Origin: Agrococcus terreus
GTDB taxonomy: Bacteria > Actinomycetota > Actinomycetes > Actinomycetales > Microbacteriaceae
Length of the DNA: 64,000 nucleotides
NCBI RefSeq assembly: GCF_014645235.1
Contig: NZ_BMLM01000001.1
Location: 682,001-746,000, forward strand
Direction: 5' to 3'
Positions 19,636-28,224 of this stretch are shown in pieces. How positions within the stretch are numbered: the first letter of the stretch is position 1; each line of letters starts with the position of its first letter. The position numbers and the translations under genes are program-made. The notes under the pieces are model-generated. The model saw nothing but the letters and a program-made list of their open reading frames with translations, had not been told where the DNA came from and searched no databases.

Positions 19636-20307
19636 GTGACGGATCTCGTCGACACCACCGAGATGTACCTCCGCACCATCCTCGATCTCGAGGAGGAGGG
19701 CATCACGCCCCTGCGCGCCCGCATCTCGGAGCGGCTCGGCCATTCCGGCCCCACCGTCTCGCAGACGATCGCGCGCATGGAGCGCGACGGTCTCGTCGTC
19801 GTCGCCGCCGACCGCCACCTCGACCTCACCGAGGAGGGGCGCGCGCTCGCGACGCGCGTGCTGCGCAAGCACCGCCTCGCCGAGCGCCTGCTCACCGACG
19901 TCATCGGCCTCGACTGGACGCTCGCGCACGACGAGGCGTGCCGGTGGGAGCACGTGATGAGCGAGCAGGTGGAGCGCCGGCTGCTCGCGCTGCTCGGCAA
20001 CCCCACCGAGTCGCCCTACGGCACCCCGATCCCCGGGCTCGCGGAGCTCGGCCTCGCACCGGCTGCGGCGTTCCTCGACGGGGTCGTGCGGGCGACGGAG
20101 GCGCGCGGCGCCCACACCGTGCGGCGGCTCGGCGAGCCGATCCAGTTCGACGTCGAGGGCCTCGCCGAGCTGCAGGCGGCGGGCGTGCTGCCCGGCGCGC
20201 GCGTCGACGTGGCGGCGGCGGGCGACCGCATCCGGATCGCGGTCGAGGGCGGCGCGGCGATCGACCTGCCGGTCGAGCTCGCCCAGCACGTCTACCTCGC
20301 CGCCTGA
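19636..20307 (+). CDS. Iron-dependent transcriptional regulator, DtxR/IdeR family
   Basis: A 223-residue metal-dependent repressor. The winged helix (1-65) contains SGPTVSQTIARMERDGL as recognition helix. All DtxR metal ligands are at the same numbers as in DtxR when counted from the GTG start: Met10, His79, Glu83, His98, Cys102, Glu105 and His106. Presence of Cys102 points to iron rather than manganese as co-repressor. A C-terminal SH3-like FeoA region follows (about 140-223). The GTG has a GGGAG site upstream, and that start reproduces DtxR numbering, which supports it; TAGGGT at 19593 is a likely -10. Confidence 0.92.
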   Translation: MTDLVDTTEMYLRTILDLEEEGITPLRARISERLGHSGPTVSQTIARMERDGLVVVAADRHLDLTEEGRALATRVLRKHRLAERLLTDVIGLDWTLAHDEACRWEHVMSEQVERRLLALLGNPTESPYGTPIPGLAELGLAPAAAFLDGVVRATEARGAHTVRRLGEPIQFDVEGLAELQAAGVLPGARVDVAAAGDRIRIAVEGGAAIDLPVELAQHVYLAA

Positions 20308-20401
20308 CGCGGGCCGTCCGGGCCAGGTCCGGCGCGGAGGCCCATTCCGTCCAGGGCGCTCCCAGGTGCCGCTGAGGCTCGCCGTGGCTGCGTGGGGGAT
20401 T

Positions 20402-20418
20402 GTGACGAAACGGTAACG
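20402..20418 (+). promoter_or_regulatory. Probable MtrA box: GTGACG-N5-GTAACG
   Basis: Two direct hexamers with an 11-bp period, followed 6 bases on by TAGTCT (20425-20430), a likely -10. This matches the layout of MtrA activator sites before cell-wall peptidase genes in actinobacteria. Confidence 0.6.
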
Positions 20419-20491
20419 GTGGGCTAGTCTCCTCGGCAGTCAGCCCCGCACCGGAGCGTGCGCGGGACACCTGATGGAGGACCAGCGCCAC

Positions 20492-21301
20492 ATGACCCAG
20501 CAGCACTCGACGGCCATCGCCGTCCCTTCGATGGCTGATCGACCTGCGCCCGTCTCGCACGCCCTGCGCCGCGGGGCCAAGAGCGTCGGCGTCGTCGGGA
20601 TCGCGGCCGCCCTCATCGGAGCCCTCTCGCTCCCGGCCGCCGCCTTCCAGCCCGCCTCGCCGCAGTTCTCCGAGGGCGAGCTCGCCGCGATCGTCGCCGA
20701 GAACTCGCAGACCGTCACGGTCGACGCCGACGCCCGCATCGAGGGCATCGCCCGCGCCGGCATCGCCGGCACGACCGCCGACGAGCTCGCCGAGCTCCAG
20801 GCGGCCGCGCAGGAAGCCGAGGAGGCCCGCCAGGCCGAGCTCGCCGCCGCCCGCGAAGAGGCTGCTGCGAACACCGCCGCCGCCGGCACGGCACAGGCCG
20901 CCGGGTCGGGCCAGACCACCGCCGCGGCGCCCGCCGCGGTGAACGTGCCGTCGAACGGCTCCATCGTCGGCATCGCCCAGTCGCAGCTGGGCGCCCCCTA
21001 CGTGTGGGGCGGCGCGAGCCCCTCGACCGGCTTCGACTGCTCGGGCTTCACGATGTGGGTCTACGGCCAGGCGGGCTACTACCTGCCGCACTCGTCGAAC
21101 GCGCAGGCCGGCTACGGCACGCCCGTCCCCGCCTCCGCGGTCGCCGCAGGCGACCTGCTGGTGTGGAGCGGCCACGTGGCCATCCACGCGGGCGGCGACT
21201 CGATCATCCACGCCGCGACGAGCGGCAAGCCCGTCAAGTACTCGAGCTACTCGGCGATGGTCGCCGCGTTCGGCACCCCCGAGGTCCGCCGCTTCGGCTG
21301 A
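20492..21301 (+). CDS. Secreted NlpC/P60 (C40) cell-wall peptidase
   Basis: A 269-residue exported endopeptidase predicted to cut peptidoglycan stem peptides during growth. The signal segment at about 33-52 (SVGVVGIAAALIGALSLPAAAF) ends near AAAF; an Ala/Glu-rich coiled spacer (about 90-140) follows. The NlpC/P60 domain (about 155-269) has the catalytic Cys in FDCSGFTMW, the catalytic His in SGHVAIHAG, and a second His in SIIHAATSG. GGAGG lies 11 bases before the chosen ATG, and the ATG upstream overlaps that site. It has the same layout as the next gene, which suggests a tandem duplication. A probable MtrA box controls it. Confidence 0.92.
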   Translation: MTQQHSTAIAVPSMADRPAPVSHALRRGAKSVGVVGIAAALIGALSLPAAAFQPASPQFSEGELAAIVAENSQTVTVDADARIEGIARAGIAGTTADELAELQAAAQEAEEARQAELAAAREEAAANTAAAGTAQAAGSGQTTAAAPAAVNVPSNGSIVGIAQSQLGAPYVWGGASPSTGFDCSGFTMWVYGQAGYYLPHSSNAQAGYGTPVPASAVAAGDLLVWSGHVAIHAGGDSIIHAATSGKPVKYSSYSAMVAAFGTPEVRRFG

Positions 21302-21313
21302 TCTGGGCGACTG

Positions 21314-21341
21314 GTGACAAGACGATAACGATTTGGTAACG
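21314..21341 (+). promoter_or_regulatory. Probable triple MtrA box: GTGACA, ATAACG, GTAACG at 11-bp steps
   Basis: Hexamers at 21314, 21325 and 21336 repeat with a strict 11-bp period, immediately followed by TAGCCG. It is the same motif as before the previous peptidase gene, with one more repeat. Confidence 0.62.
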
Positions 21342-21401
21342 TAGCCGGATGTGCCGCCGCGGCGGCCGCATACGGAACGAGATCTTCAGGAGCATGCAGC
21401 A

Positions 21402-22169
21402 GTGACGACCACCCACGAGACCCAGGCCCAGGAGCCGACCGGGCGTTCGCGCGCCTCGCGCGCTTCGTTCGTCCGCGGTGCGCGCCGTGTCGGCGTGATC
21501 GCCGCAGCGGCGGCCCTCGCCTCCCCCCTCGCCCTGCCGGCGTTCGCCTCCGGCTCCGGCGCCTCCGAGCAGTCGATGTCGGCGCTCGTCGCGCAGGACG
21601 CCCAGACCGTGTCGGGCGTCGTCACGGCGGGTGAGCCCGCCGACGGCCAGCGCCTCGACGTGCAGGCGACCACGCCGCAGGAGCTCGAGCAGATCCGCGC
21701 CGAGATCGAGGCCGAGCTCGAGCGCCAGGAGCAGGCCCGCCAGGAGCAGGCGGCGGCCGCCCAGCAGGCCTCCTCCTCGTCGTCCTCCTCGTCGGCCGCG
21801 TCCTCGTCGGCCGCCTCGACCGGCGCCGGCGCGTCGGCCGGCGCCTCCGGCTCGGTCATCGCCAACGCCGCGCTCGCCCAGGTGGGCGTCTCGCAGGACT
21901 GCGTCGCGCTCGTCCGCAGCTCGATCGCGGCGGCTGGCCTGCCCTACTCGGGCATGGGCTCGCTGTTCAACCTCGGCCCGACCATCCCGATGTCGGCGGC
22001 CTCGCCCGGCGACGTCATCTACTACTCCGACGGCGGCACCGGCCGTGCCCACGTCGCGATCTACATCGGCGGCGGCCGTGCGGTGCACGGCGGCTGGAGC
22101 GGCTACAACACGGTGGTCGCGGGCGTGAACATCGGCGGCTCGGCCCCGGTCTTCATCGACGTCACCTGA
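21402..22169 (+). CDS. Secreted NlpC/P60-like peptidase
   Basis: A 255-residue exported wall hydrolase. The signal peptide ends near LALPAFASG; residues about 100-140 are an Glu/Gln-rich coiled segment, followed by a Ser/Ala run and a C-terminal NlpC/P60-type domain (about 165-255). The catalytic Cys lies in VSQDCVALVR and the His in RAHVAIYIGGG. The family call is a little weaker than for the neighbour because the Cys follows QD rather than FD. The GTG start has AGGAG 9 bases upstream; a nearby ATG is out of frame. It shares N-terminal design and promoter motif with the preceding gene. Confidence 0.88.
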   Translation: MTTTHETQAQEPTGRSRASRASFVRGARRVGVIAAAAALASPLALPAFASGSGASEQSMSALVAQDAQTVSGVVTAGEPADGQRLDVQATTPQELEQIRAEIEAELERQEQARQEQAAAAQQASSSSSSSSAASSSAASTGAGASAGASGSVIANAALAQVGVSQDCVALVRSSIAAAGLPYSGMGSLFNLGPTIPMSAASPGDVIYYSDGGTGRAHVAIYIGGGRAVHGGWSGYNTVVAGVNIGGSAPVFIDVT

Positions 22170-22179
22170 GACGCGTGAT

Positions 22180-22214
22180 CGAGCGCCCGTCCCGCATGCC
22201 GGGGCGGGCGCTCG
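22180..22214 (+). terminator. Terminator hairpin after the second peptidase gene
   Basis: 14-bp stem CGAGCGCCCGTCCC with one G-T pair and a 7-base loop, 10 bases past the stop. Confidence 0.8.
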
Positions 22215-22290
22215 GCCGTCCCGGCCCCGCTGCGCGCGGCAGCAGGGCCGCGGATGCCCCGAGGCGCTCAGGGTAGGATCGTCCGGTCCG

Positions 22291-22365
22291 GCCTCTGTAG
22301 CTCAATGGAAGAGCATCTCCGTCCTAAGGAGCTGGTTGGGGGTTCGAGTCCCTCCAGGGGCACCA
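22291..22365 (+). tRNA. tRNA-Arg(CCT)
   Basis: Acceptor arms GCCTCTG/CAGGGGC, D-arm TAGCTCAATGGAAGAGC, anticodon loop GTCCTAA (anticodon CCT), T-arm around GGTTCGAGTCC, discriminator A and encoded CCA. TAGGAT at 22274 is a likely -10. It decodes AGG. Confidence 0.95.
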
Positions 22366-22474
22366 CGCCGGCGCGGGGGCGCGCCGCATCCCGCCGCTAC
22401 GATCGACCGCGGTGCCGCCGCATCCCGATGCCCGCACCACCACGCAGCAGCCACCCACGCAGAGAGCGAGCGAG

Positions 22475-23524
22475 ATGAGCGCGACCGAGCCGAAGCCCTT
22501 CCGCACCACCGACGGGACGGCCTGGGACGCGCAGGTGCTCGAGGGCCAGGACCGCGGCCACTACATGCAGTCGGACGCGTGGGCCCGCACCCGCGAGGAG
22601 TCGCCGTGGCGGGGACTCCGCGACGTCGTGCCGGTGCCCGCCGAGGGCCGCGAGCTGCCGATCCAGCTGTTCGAGCGCACGGCGCCGCTCGCCGGCCGCA
22701 TCATCTTCCTGCCGCGCGTCAGCGGCATCACGCCCGCCGCGGTCGACGCGATCACCGCACGCGCGAAGGCCTACCCGAAGCGCTGGTTCGGGCTGAAGAT
22801 GGAGACCTTCCAGGCCGAGACGCCCGAGCTCGTCGAGGCCTTCGAGCGCAACGGCTGGGTGCCGGCCGCGTCGAGCCAGTACCAGCACGCCGTCGCGGTC
22901 GACCTCACCGGCACGCTCGACGAGGTCGCCGCCCGCTTCAAGAAGCGCGCCCGCAACTCCTACCGCGCCGCCGAGAACAAGTTCGGCGTCACCGTCACAA
23001 AGGTCGAGATGACGCCCGAGAACGAGGCGGAGATGCACCGCCTCATCGGCGAGACGAAGGTGCGCTCGGGCGGCTACTTCCGCCACCCGGAGTACTTCCA
23101 GCGCATCTGGGACGTCTACAAGACCGTCGGCCAGGGGCACTTCTACGTCGCACACTACGAGGGCGAGGTGCAGTCGATGGCGTTCGTGATCCGCTTCGGC
23201 GACACCGCCTGGTACAAGGACGCCGGCAGCATCCGCGAGAACGCGAAGATCTTCGCGCCGTACCTGATGCAGTGGAAGATCATGCAGGACCTCCACGAGC
23301 AGGGCGTCACCCTCTACGAGCTCGCCAACATCCCCGACCCGGCGTCGTGGGAGACGAGCGACATCAAGGGCCTCTACACGTTCAAGACCGCGTGGGCGCC
23401 CGAGCCGGTGCGCTACATGCCGACCTACGAGCTGCCGCTCACCGGCCGCTACGCGCTGTGGGCGAAGGCCGGCCGCTGGCTGCGCGCCGTCTACACGCGC
23501 CGCACCGGCGACGCCTGGTTCTAG
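22475..23524 (+). CDS. FemAB/FemX-family aminoacyltransferase
   Basis: A 349-residue cytosolic enzyme of the FemAB group, which adds amino acids from aminoacyl-tRNA to the peptidoglycan precursor (interpeptide bridge). Two GNAT-like halves are visible: the N-terminal half has HYMQSDAWARTREESPWRG and the second begins near FKKRARNSYRAAENKFGV, followed by YFRHPEYFQRIWDVYK, YVAHYEGEVQSMAFV and KIFAPYLMQWKIMQDLHEQGV. These are characteristic of actinobacterial FemX-like proteins. GAGCGAGCGAG lies before ATG. The actual bridge residue cannot be read from the sequence. A tRNA-Arg gene just upstream is probably coincidental. Confidence 0.92.
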   Translation: MSATEPKPFRTTDGTAWDAQVLEGQDRGHYMQSDAWARTREESPWRGLRDVVPVPAEGRELPIQLFERTAPLAGRIIFLPRVSGITPAAVDAITARAKAYPKRWFGLKMETFQAETPELVEAFERNGWVPAASSQYQHAVAVDLTGTLDEVAARFKKRARNSYRAAENKFGVTVTKVEMTPENEAEMHRLIGETKVRSGGYFRHPEYFQRIWDVYKTVGQGHFYVAHYEGEVQSMAFVIRFGDTAWYKDAGSIRENAKIFAPYLMQWKIMQDLHEQGVTLYELANIPDPASWETSDIKGLYTFKTAWAPEPVRYMPTYELPLTGRYALWAKAGRWLRAVYTRRTGDAWF

Positions 23525-23594
23525 GCGGCATCCCGCGCGCCGCCGATCCGGCCGACTCCCGCCGCGCCGCCCGCCCTCTCCGGCACCGGGTGAC

Positions 23595-23600
23595 TATCGT
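23595..23600 (+). promoter_or_regulatory. -10 hexamer TATCGT of the DUF4011 gene
   Basis: TATCGT, 6-base gap, GTG at 23607. Confidence 0.55.
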
Positions 23601-23606
23601 GACGAT

Positions 23607-26600
23607 GTGCGTGAGGACGAGGACGAGACCCGGGGCGAGGTGCCCGAGGCGCTGATCGACCCCGCCGGCGAGCACGACGACCGCGTGACGGGCGACGACC
23701 TCGACGACGCCGCTCCGGCGGAGGACGAGGGCGCGCCCCTCCACCTCGGCCCCGACCGCTCGCGCACCGGCGCACCGGCCCCCGCCTCGCCGCCCGCGCC
23801 GCCGTCGCGGCGGCAGGGGGAGTGGCAGGCATGGGCGGATGCGCTGCGGCGCGTCGGCGGCCGCAGTCCGCTCACCGATTTCATCGACACGACCGCGACG
23901 CGCGTCGAGCTCTCGACCACGCACCCCGGCGGGCTCGCGCAGTTCATCACCGGCCGGCCGACGGCGCTGTCGAGCCTCATCCGCGACGACCTCGCCCTCC
24001 GCGCCGCCCGCTCGGCCGCCGCATCGATCGCCTCCAAGGGCATCGAGCTCGCCGCCGCCCGCTCGATCGACGCCGTGCACCTCGGCATCGGCATGGCGCG
24101 CTTCCCGCGCGGCGATCGCGAGGTCTACGGGCCCGTCCTGCTGCGCCCGCTCATCGTGCGCCGCCGCGGCCGCGACTTCGAGCTGCAGCTGCTCGGCCAG
24201 CCGTTCCTCAACCCGCGCATCGCCCGCATCCTCCGCGAGGAGCACGGCGTGCGCCTCGACGACCGGCAGCTCGTCGAGCTCGCCTCGGGCGAGGGCACCT
24301 TCACGCCCAACGCGGTGCTCGACGCCGTGCGGCTCGCCGCCGCCCACGTGCCCGGGTTCGCGCTCGAGGCGCGGCTGCTCGCCTCCACGTTCGCCGACGT
24401 GGGCGAGCCGATGGCCGCCGACCTCGAGCAGCAGCCGCACGACGTGCTCGACGCCGTGCGCGGCGACGAGCAGGCCGCCTGGCGGGTGCGCGAGGGCCGC
24501 AACGGCATCGACGAGACGCCGCAGGACCAGCGCGACCCCGAGGTGGACCGGCTCGTGCTCGACGCCGACGGCGAGCAGGACGCGGTGATCGCCGAGGCGG
24601 GCGCCGGCAACTCCATCGTCGTCGAGGCGCTGCCCGGCACCGGCCTCACGCAGACGATCGTGAACGTCGTCGCCGCGCTCGTCGGCGACGACAAGCGCGT
24701 GCTCGTCGTGAGCCCGCGCCGCGCGACGCTCCGCGACATCGCCGACCGGCTCGCGGCGACGAAGCTCGAGGCGCTCGCCGTCGGCGAGGCGACCCTCCGC
24801 CGCGACCTCATCGCCGCCATCCGTCGCATCGAGCGCACCGAGCGCCCGGACACCGGCGAGATCGACGAGGCGATGCTGCGCCTGCGCAAGGTGCTGCTCG
24901 ACTACCGCGCGGCCCTGCGGCGCGTGGACGGCGAGCTGCAGGTCTCGGTGCTCGACGCCCTGAAGGAGCTCTCGCGCCTCGCCATGCTGCCGACGCCGCC
25001 GTCGACGCGCGCGCGGCTCTCGGAGGCGTCCACGCGGGCGCTCGCCACCGACCGTCCGCGCGTGGCCGCCACGATGCGGAAGGCGGCCGAGCTCGGCCAG
25101 TTCCGCTACGGCCCGAGCGACACCCCCTGGTACGGCGCGACGTTCGCGAGCTCGGCCGACGCATCCACCGCCTACGCCGACGCCGGCGAGCTCGACCGCG
25201 AGCTGCTGGGCGCGCTCGTGGAGCAGGCGCGCGAGGTCGTCGGCTCGACGAAGCTGCGGCCCGCCGCGACGCTCGCCGAGCTCGGCATCCAGGTGGCGCT
25301 GCTCACCGACGTGCGCTCGACCCTCGACGTCATGACGCCCGGCATCTACGACCGCCCGCTCGGCGAGCTCATCACCGCCACGGGCCCGCGCCGCGAGGCG
25401 CTGCAGGCGCTCGGCGCGATGCAGCGTCGCCGCCTGCGCAAGCTCGCCGAGGAGTACGTGCGCCCCGGCGCGCACGTGCCCGACCTCCACGACGTGCTGC
25501 TCGCCGCGCAGCAGCAGCGGCGCCTCTGGGCGAAGTTCGCGCCCGACGGCTCCATCCCGTCGGTGCCCGCGGGCCTCGCGGCGCTCGAGGCGCGCCTGCG
25601 CGACGTCGTCGCGCGGCTCGACCGGCTCGACGCGGGCCTCACGCCCGACGCGCGCAGCGTCGACCTGCCGCTCGACGAGCTGCGCGACCGCGTCGCGACG
25701 CTCGCGGCGCCCAGCGACGCCCTCCAGAACATCCAGGAGCGGGCCGAGCTCATGGGCTCGATCGAGCGCCTCGGCCTCGACGCGCTGCTCGCCGACCTCG
25801 CCGACCGGCACGTCGCCGACGACGAGATCGAGCACGAGCTCGACCTCGCCTGGTGGCAGTCGGCGCTGCAGGCGATGCTCGGCCGCGAGCGTGCGCTGCT
25901 GCGCGGCAACACCGAGGTGCTCGGCCGCCTCGAGCAGGACTTCGCGCTCGTCGACGAGGCGCACGTCGACGCCTCGAGCGCCCGCCTCGCGCACCAGCTC
26001 GCCGAGCAGTGGCGGCTCGCGATCGACGACCACCCCGACGAGGCGCAGGCCGTGCGGCAGCTCATCCGCGCCGGCGGCGTCGCCTCCGACGAGCTGCAGC
26101 GCCACGCGCCGCACCTCACGCGCGCCGTCGCCCCCGTCTGGCTCGCCTCGCCCTACGACCTGCACCGCGTGACGCGCCGCATCCCCTTCGACGCGGTCGT
26201 GCTCGCCGACGCGGGCGCCATCACGATCGCCGAGGCCGCGGGCGCCATCAGCCGCGCGCGCCAGGTGATCGCGCTCGGCGACTCGACGACGCAGACCCCC
26301 TCGCCGTTCGACGTCGGCATCTCGACGCTCGGCGTGCGCCCCAGCGAGGAGCTCGCGACGCCCGACGAGCTGCACGCGGAGTCGGCGCTCTCGCGCCTCG
26401 GCCAGGTGCTGCCGAGCCGTCGCCTCACCCGCTCGTACCGCACGGGCGGCGCCGACCTCGTCGCGGCCGTCAACGACCGCTTCTACGAGGGCCGCATCGA
26501 GGCGCTGCCGTGGGCGGGCACGTACCTGGGCCACGCATCCCTCACCGCCTCCGTCGTGCACGGCGCCCACGGCCTGCCCGAGCAGGGCATGGCGACGGTC

Positions 26601-27383
26601 GAGAGCCCGGATGCCGAGGTCGACCGCGTCGTGCAGCTCGTCGTGCAGCACGCGCGCTCGCGCCCGCAGGAGTCGCTCATGGTCGTGACGGCCAACGAGC
26701 GGCACGAGGTGCGCATCCAGCAGTCGATCATGGCCGCGCTCGCCGCGAGCGGGCCGCTCACGGACTTCGTCGTCGCGGACCGCGAGGAGCCCTTCGTCGT
26801 CGTCGACGTGACGCACGCGAGCGCGCTGAGCCGCGACCGCGTGATCTTCTCGGTCGGCTACGGCCACACGAAGCACGGCCGCAACGTCGACTTCGGCTCG
26901 CTGGGGGAGCCCGGCGGCGAGCGGCTGCTCGCGGTCGCGATGACGCGCGCCCGCAAGGCGATGCAGATCATCACCTCGTTCGACGCGGCGGAGCTCGACC
27001 CGGAGCGGCTCGCGCACGGCGCGGCCCAGCTGCGCGAGATCCTGCTCGACGCCGCATCGCCCCAGCGGCCGCAGCAGCGCTTCGGCGGCGACCCGCTCAT
27101 GGTCGACCTCGCCGCGCGCCTGCGCCGCCGGGGGCTGCGCGCCGACGTCTCGTACGACGGCGCGCTGCCGCTCGTCGTCGCGAACGGCGGCGTGTGCGCG
27201 GCCATCGAGGCCGACCACGACGACGGCGACCGCACCCTGCGCGAGGCGCTGCGGCTGCGGCCCGAGGTGCTGCGCCGGTTCGGCTGGCACACGATGCGTG
27301 TGCACGCCTTCGAGCTGTTCACCGACCCGGAGGCCGTCGCCGATCGCATCGCGGAGCTCGTCGGCGCCGACGCGGCGCGGTGA
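23607..27383 (+). CDS. DUF4011/AAA helicase-like protein with degenerate ATPase motifs
   Basis: A 1258-residue protein. An acidic disordered N-terminus (1-70) precedes DUF4011 (about 75-230, beginning WADALRRVGGRSPLTDFI). An Upf1/AAA_11-12-like SF1 helicase architecture follows: P-loop region about 335-355, motif II region about 862-885, LTRSYRTGGADLVAAVND (motif IV) and VAMTRARKAM (motif VI). A C-terminal restriction-endonuclease-like part spans about 1160-1245. Walker A reads LPGTGLTQT with Leu347 where Lys is expected, and motif II reads LADAGA with Ala869 where Glu is expected, so ATP hydrolysis is doubtful. The GTG is leaderless behind TATCGT. Its TGA overlaps the next GTG. The true role is unknown; defence or repair is possible. 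Confidence 0.85.
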   Translation: MREDEDETRGEVPEALIDPAGEHDDRVTGDDLDDAAPAEDEGAPLHLGPDRSRTGAPAPASPPAPPSRRQGEWQAWADALRRVGGRSPLTDFIDTTATRVELSTTHPGGLAQFITGRPTALSSLIRDDLALRAARSAAASIASKGIELAAARSIDAVHLGIGMARFPRGDREVYGPVLLRPLIVRRRGRDFELQLLGQPFLNPRIARILREEHGVRLDDRQLVELASGEGTFTPNAVLDAVRLAAAHVPGFALEARLLASTFADVGEPMAADLEQQPHDVLDAVRGDEQAAWRVREGRNGIDETPQDQRDPEVDRLVLDADGEQDAVIAEAGAGNSIVVEALPGTGLTQTIVNVVAALVGDDKRVLVVSPRRATLRDIADRLAATKLEALAVGEATLRRDLIAAIRRIERTERPDTGEIDEAMLRLRKVLLDYRAALRRVDGELQVSVLDALKELSRLAMLPTPPSTRARLSEASTRALATDRPRVAATMRKAAELGQFRYGPSDTPWYGATFASSADASTAYADAGELDRELLGALVEQAREVVGSTKLRPAATLAELGIQVALLTDVRSTLDVMTPGIYDRPLGELITATGPRREALQALGAMQRRRLRKLAEEYVRPGAHVPDLHDVLLAAQQQRRLWAKFAPDGSIPSVPAGLAALEARLRDVVARLDRLDAGLTPDARSVDLPLDELRDRVATLAAPSDALQNIQERAELMGSIERLGLDALLADLADRHVADDEIEHELDLAWWQSALQAMLGRERALLRGNTEVLGRLEQDFALVDEAHVDASSARLAHQLAEQWRLAIDDHPDEAQAVRQLIRAGGVASDELQRHAPHLTRAVAPVWLASPYDLHRVTRRIPFDAVVLADAGAITIAEAAGAISRARQVIALGDSTTQTPSPFDVGISTLGVRPSEELATPDELHAESALSRLGQVLPSRRLTRSYRTGGADLVAAVNDRFYEGRIEALPWAGTYLGHASLTASVVHGAHGLPEQGMATVESPDAEVDRVVQLVVQHARSRPQESLMVVTANERHEVRIQQSIMAALAASGPLTDFVVADREEPFVVVDVTHASALSRDRVIFSVGYGHTKHGRNVDFGSLGEPGGERLLAVAMTRARKAMQIITSFDAAELDPERLAHGAAQLREILLDAASPQRPQQRFGGDPLMVDLAARLRRRGLRADVSYDGALPLVVANGGVCAAIEADHDDGDRTLREALRLRPEVLRRFGWHTMRVHAFELFTDPEAVADRIAELVGADAAR

Positions 27384-27634
27384 GCGGCGAGCAGAGTCCG
27401 GGGGAGCAGTCGGCGCCTGAGGCGGCGGCCGAGGCGGCCGCCGAGCCTGCGGCCGAGCCAGCTGCGGCCGAGGCGCCGGATGCGGCGCCCGCCCCGCTCG
27501 TCATCCGTCGCCGCGGGCGTCGCGTGACGACGGAGCCGTCGCCCGGCTGGATCGGCGAGCCCGAGCAGGAGCGCACCCAGTCGCGCGAGAACGACGACCG
27601 CCTGCGCGGCGACGTGCCGCCGCACTGGGGCTGA
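27380..27634 (+). CDS. Small hypothetical protein ending in DVPPHWG
   Basis: An 84-residue soluble protein. An Ala/Glu-rich N-terminus (1-40) is followed by APLVIRRRGRRVTTEP and a distinct C-terminal stretch ENDDRLRGDVPPHWG, a tail I associate with small conserved proteins of Microbacteriaceae. Its GTG overlaps the stop of the DUF4011 gene (GTGA), so it is translated as part of that operon. No domain or localisation signal is seen. It could be an accessory subunit of the large protein; that is inference from coupling. Confidence 0.75.
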   Translation: MSGEQSPGEQSAPEAAAEAAAEPAAEPAAAEAPDAAPAPLVIRRRGRRVTTEPSPGWIGEPEQERTQSRENDDRLRGDVPPHWG

Positions 27635-27663
27635 CGCCCCCGGCTGTCCTCCCCGCTGCGCCT

Positions 27664-28179
27664 CCCGCTGGTCGAGGAGCTGCCGGCGCAGCCGGCCGCG
27701 TCTCGAGACCACCAGCGCGGCGGGGCGTCCGCAGTGCTGTGGCTTCGACTCGCTCAGCGCGCTGCGCGCGCGGAGCGGCTCGACCAGCGGGAACGCCCCC
27801 GCTGGTCGAGGAGCTGCCGGCGGAGCCGGCCGCGTCTCGAGACCGCCGCGTGGCGAGCTGCTCGCCGTGCTGTGGTTTCGACACGCTCAGCGCGCTGGGC
27901 GCGCGGAGCGGCCCAACCAGCGGGTGGCTCGTCCGCTGGTCGAGGAGCTGCCGGCGGAGCCGGCCGCGTCTTGCGCGCGGTTCGCCGTCCTGTGGTTTCG
28001 ACACGCTCAGCGCGCTGCGCGCGCGGAGCGGCCCAACCAGCGGGTGGCTCCCCCGCTGGTCGAGGAGCTGCCGGCGGAGCCGGCGGCGTCTCGAGACCAC
28101 TGCGCGGCGCCCCGTCCGACATGCAGTGGTTTCGACTCGCTCAGCCGCCTGCGGCGGCGGAGCGGCTCAACCAGCGGGT
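27664..28179. repeat. Four tandem units of an inverted intergenic repeat
   Basis: The 590-base gap between 27635 and 28224 holds no gene. Four copies of a left half beginning CCGCTGGTCGAGGAGCTGCC (27666, 27800, 27934, 28054) alternate with four copies of a right half containing GGTTTCGAC, CGCTCAGC and ending in ACCAGCGGG. The halves are imperfect reverse complements sharing the termini CGCTGGTCGAG and TCGA(G/A)ACCAC, so each unit can fold back. The spacing is 134, 134 and 120 bases. It looks like a REP/MITE-type actinobacterial intergenic repeat. Confidence 0.85.
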
Positions 28180-28224
28180 GGGGTGCGGCCGCGGAGCGGC
28201 GCAGCCTGCTGTGGGTCGCAGTGC

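Noticed and set aside
20308-20491. Possible ydaO (c-di-AMP) riboswitch before the NlpC/P60 gene
   Set aside because: No ydaO core motifs could be found; the visible signal is the 11-bp direct repeat instead.
22291-23524. tRNA-Arg as dedicated donor for the FemAB enzyme
   Set aside because: The tRNA has an ordinary sequence and its own promoter and elongation features; adjacency alone is no evidence.
23439-27305. A 1288-residue minus-strand frame opposite the DUF4011 gene
   Set aside because: Low-complexity Arg/Leu/Val composition with no motif; shadow of the real gene.
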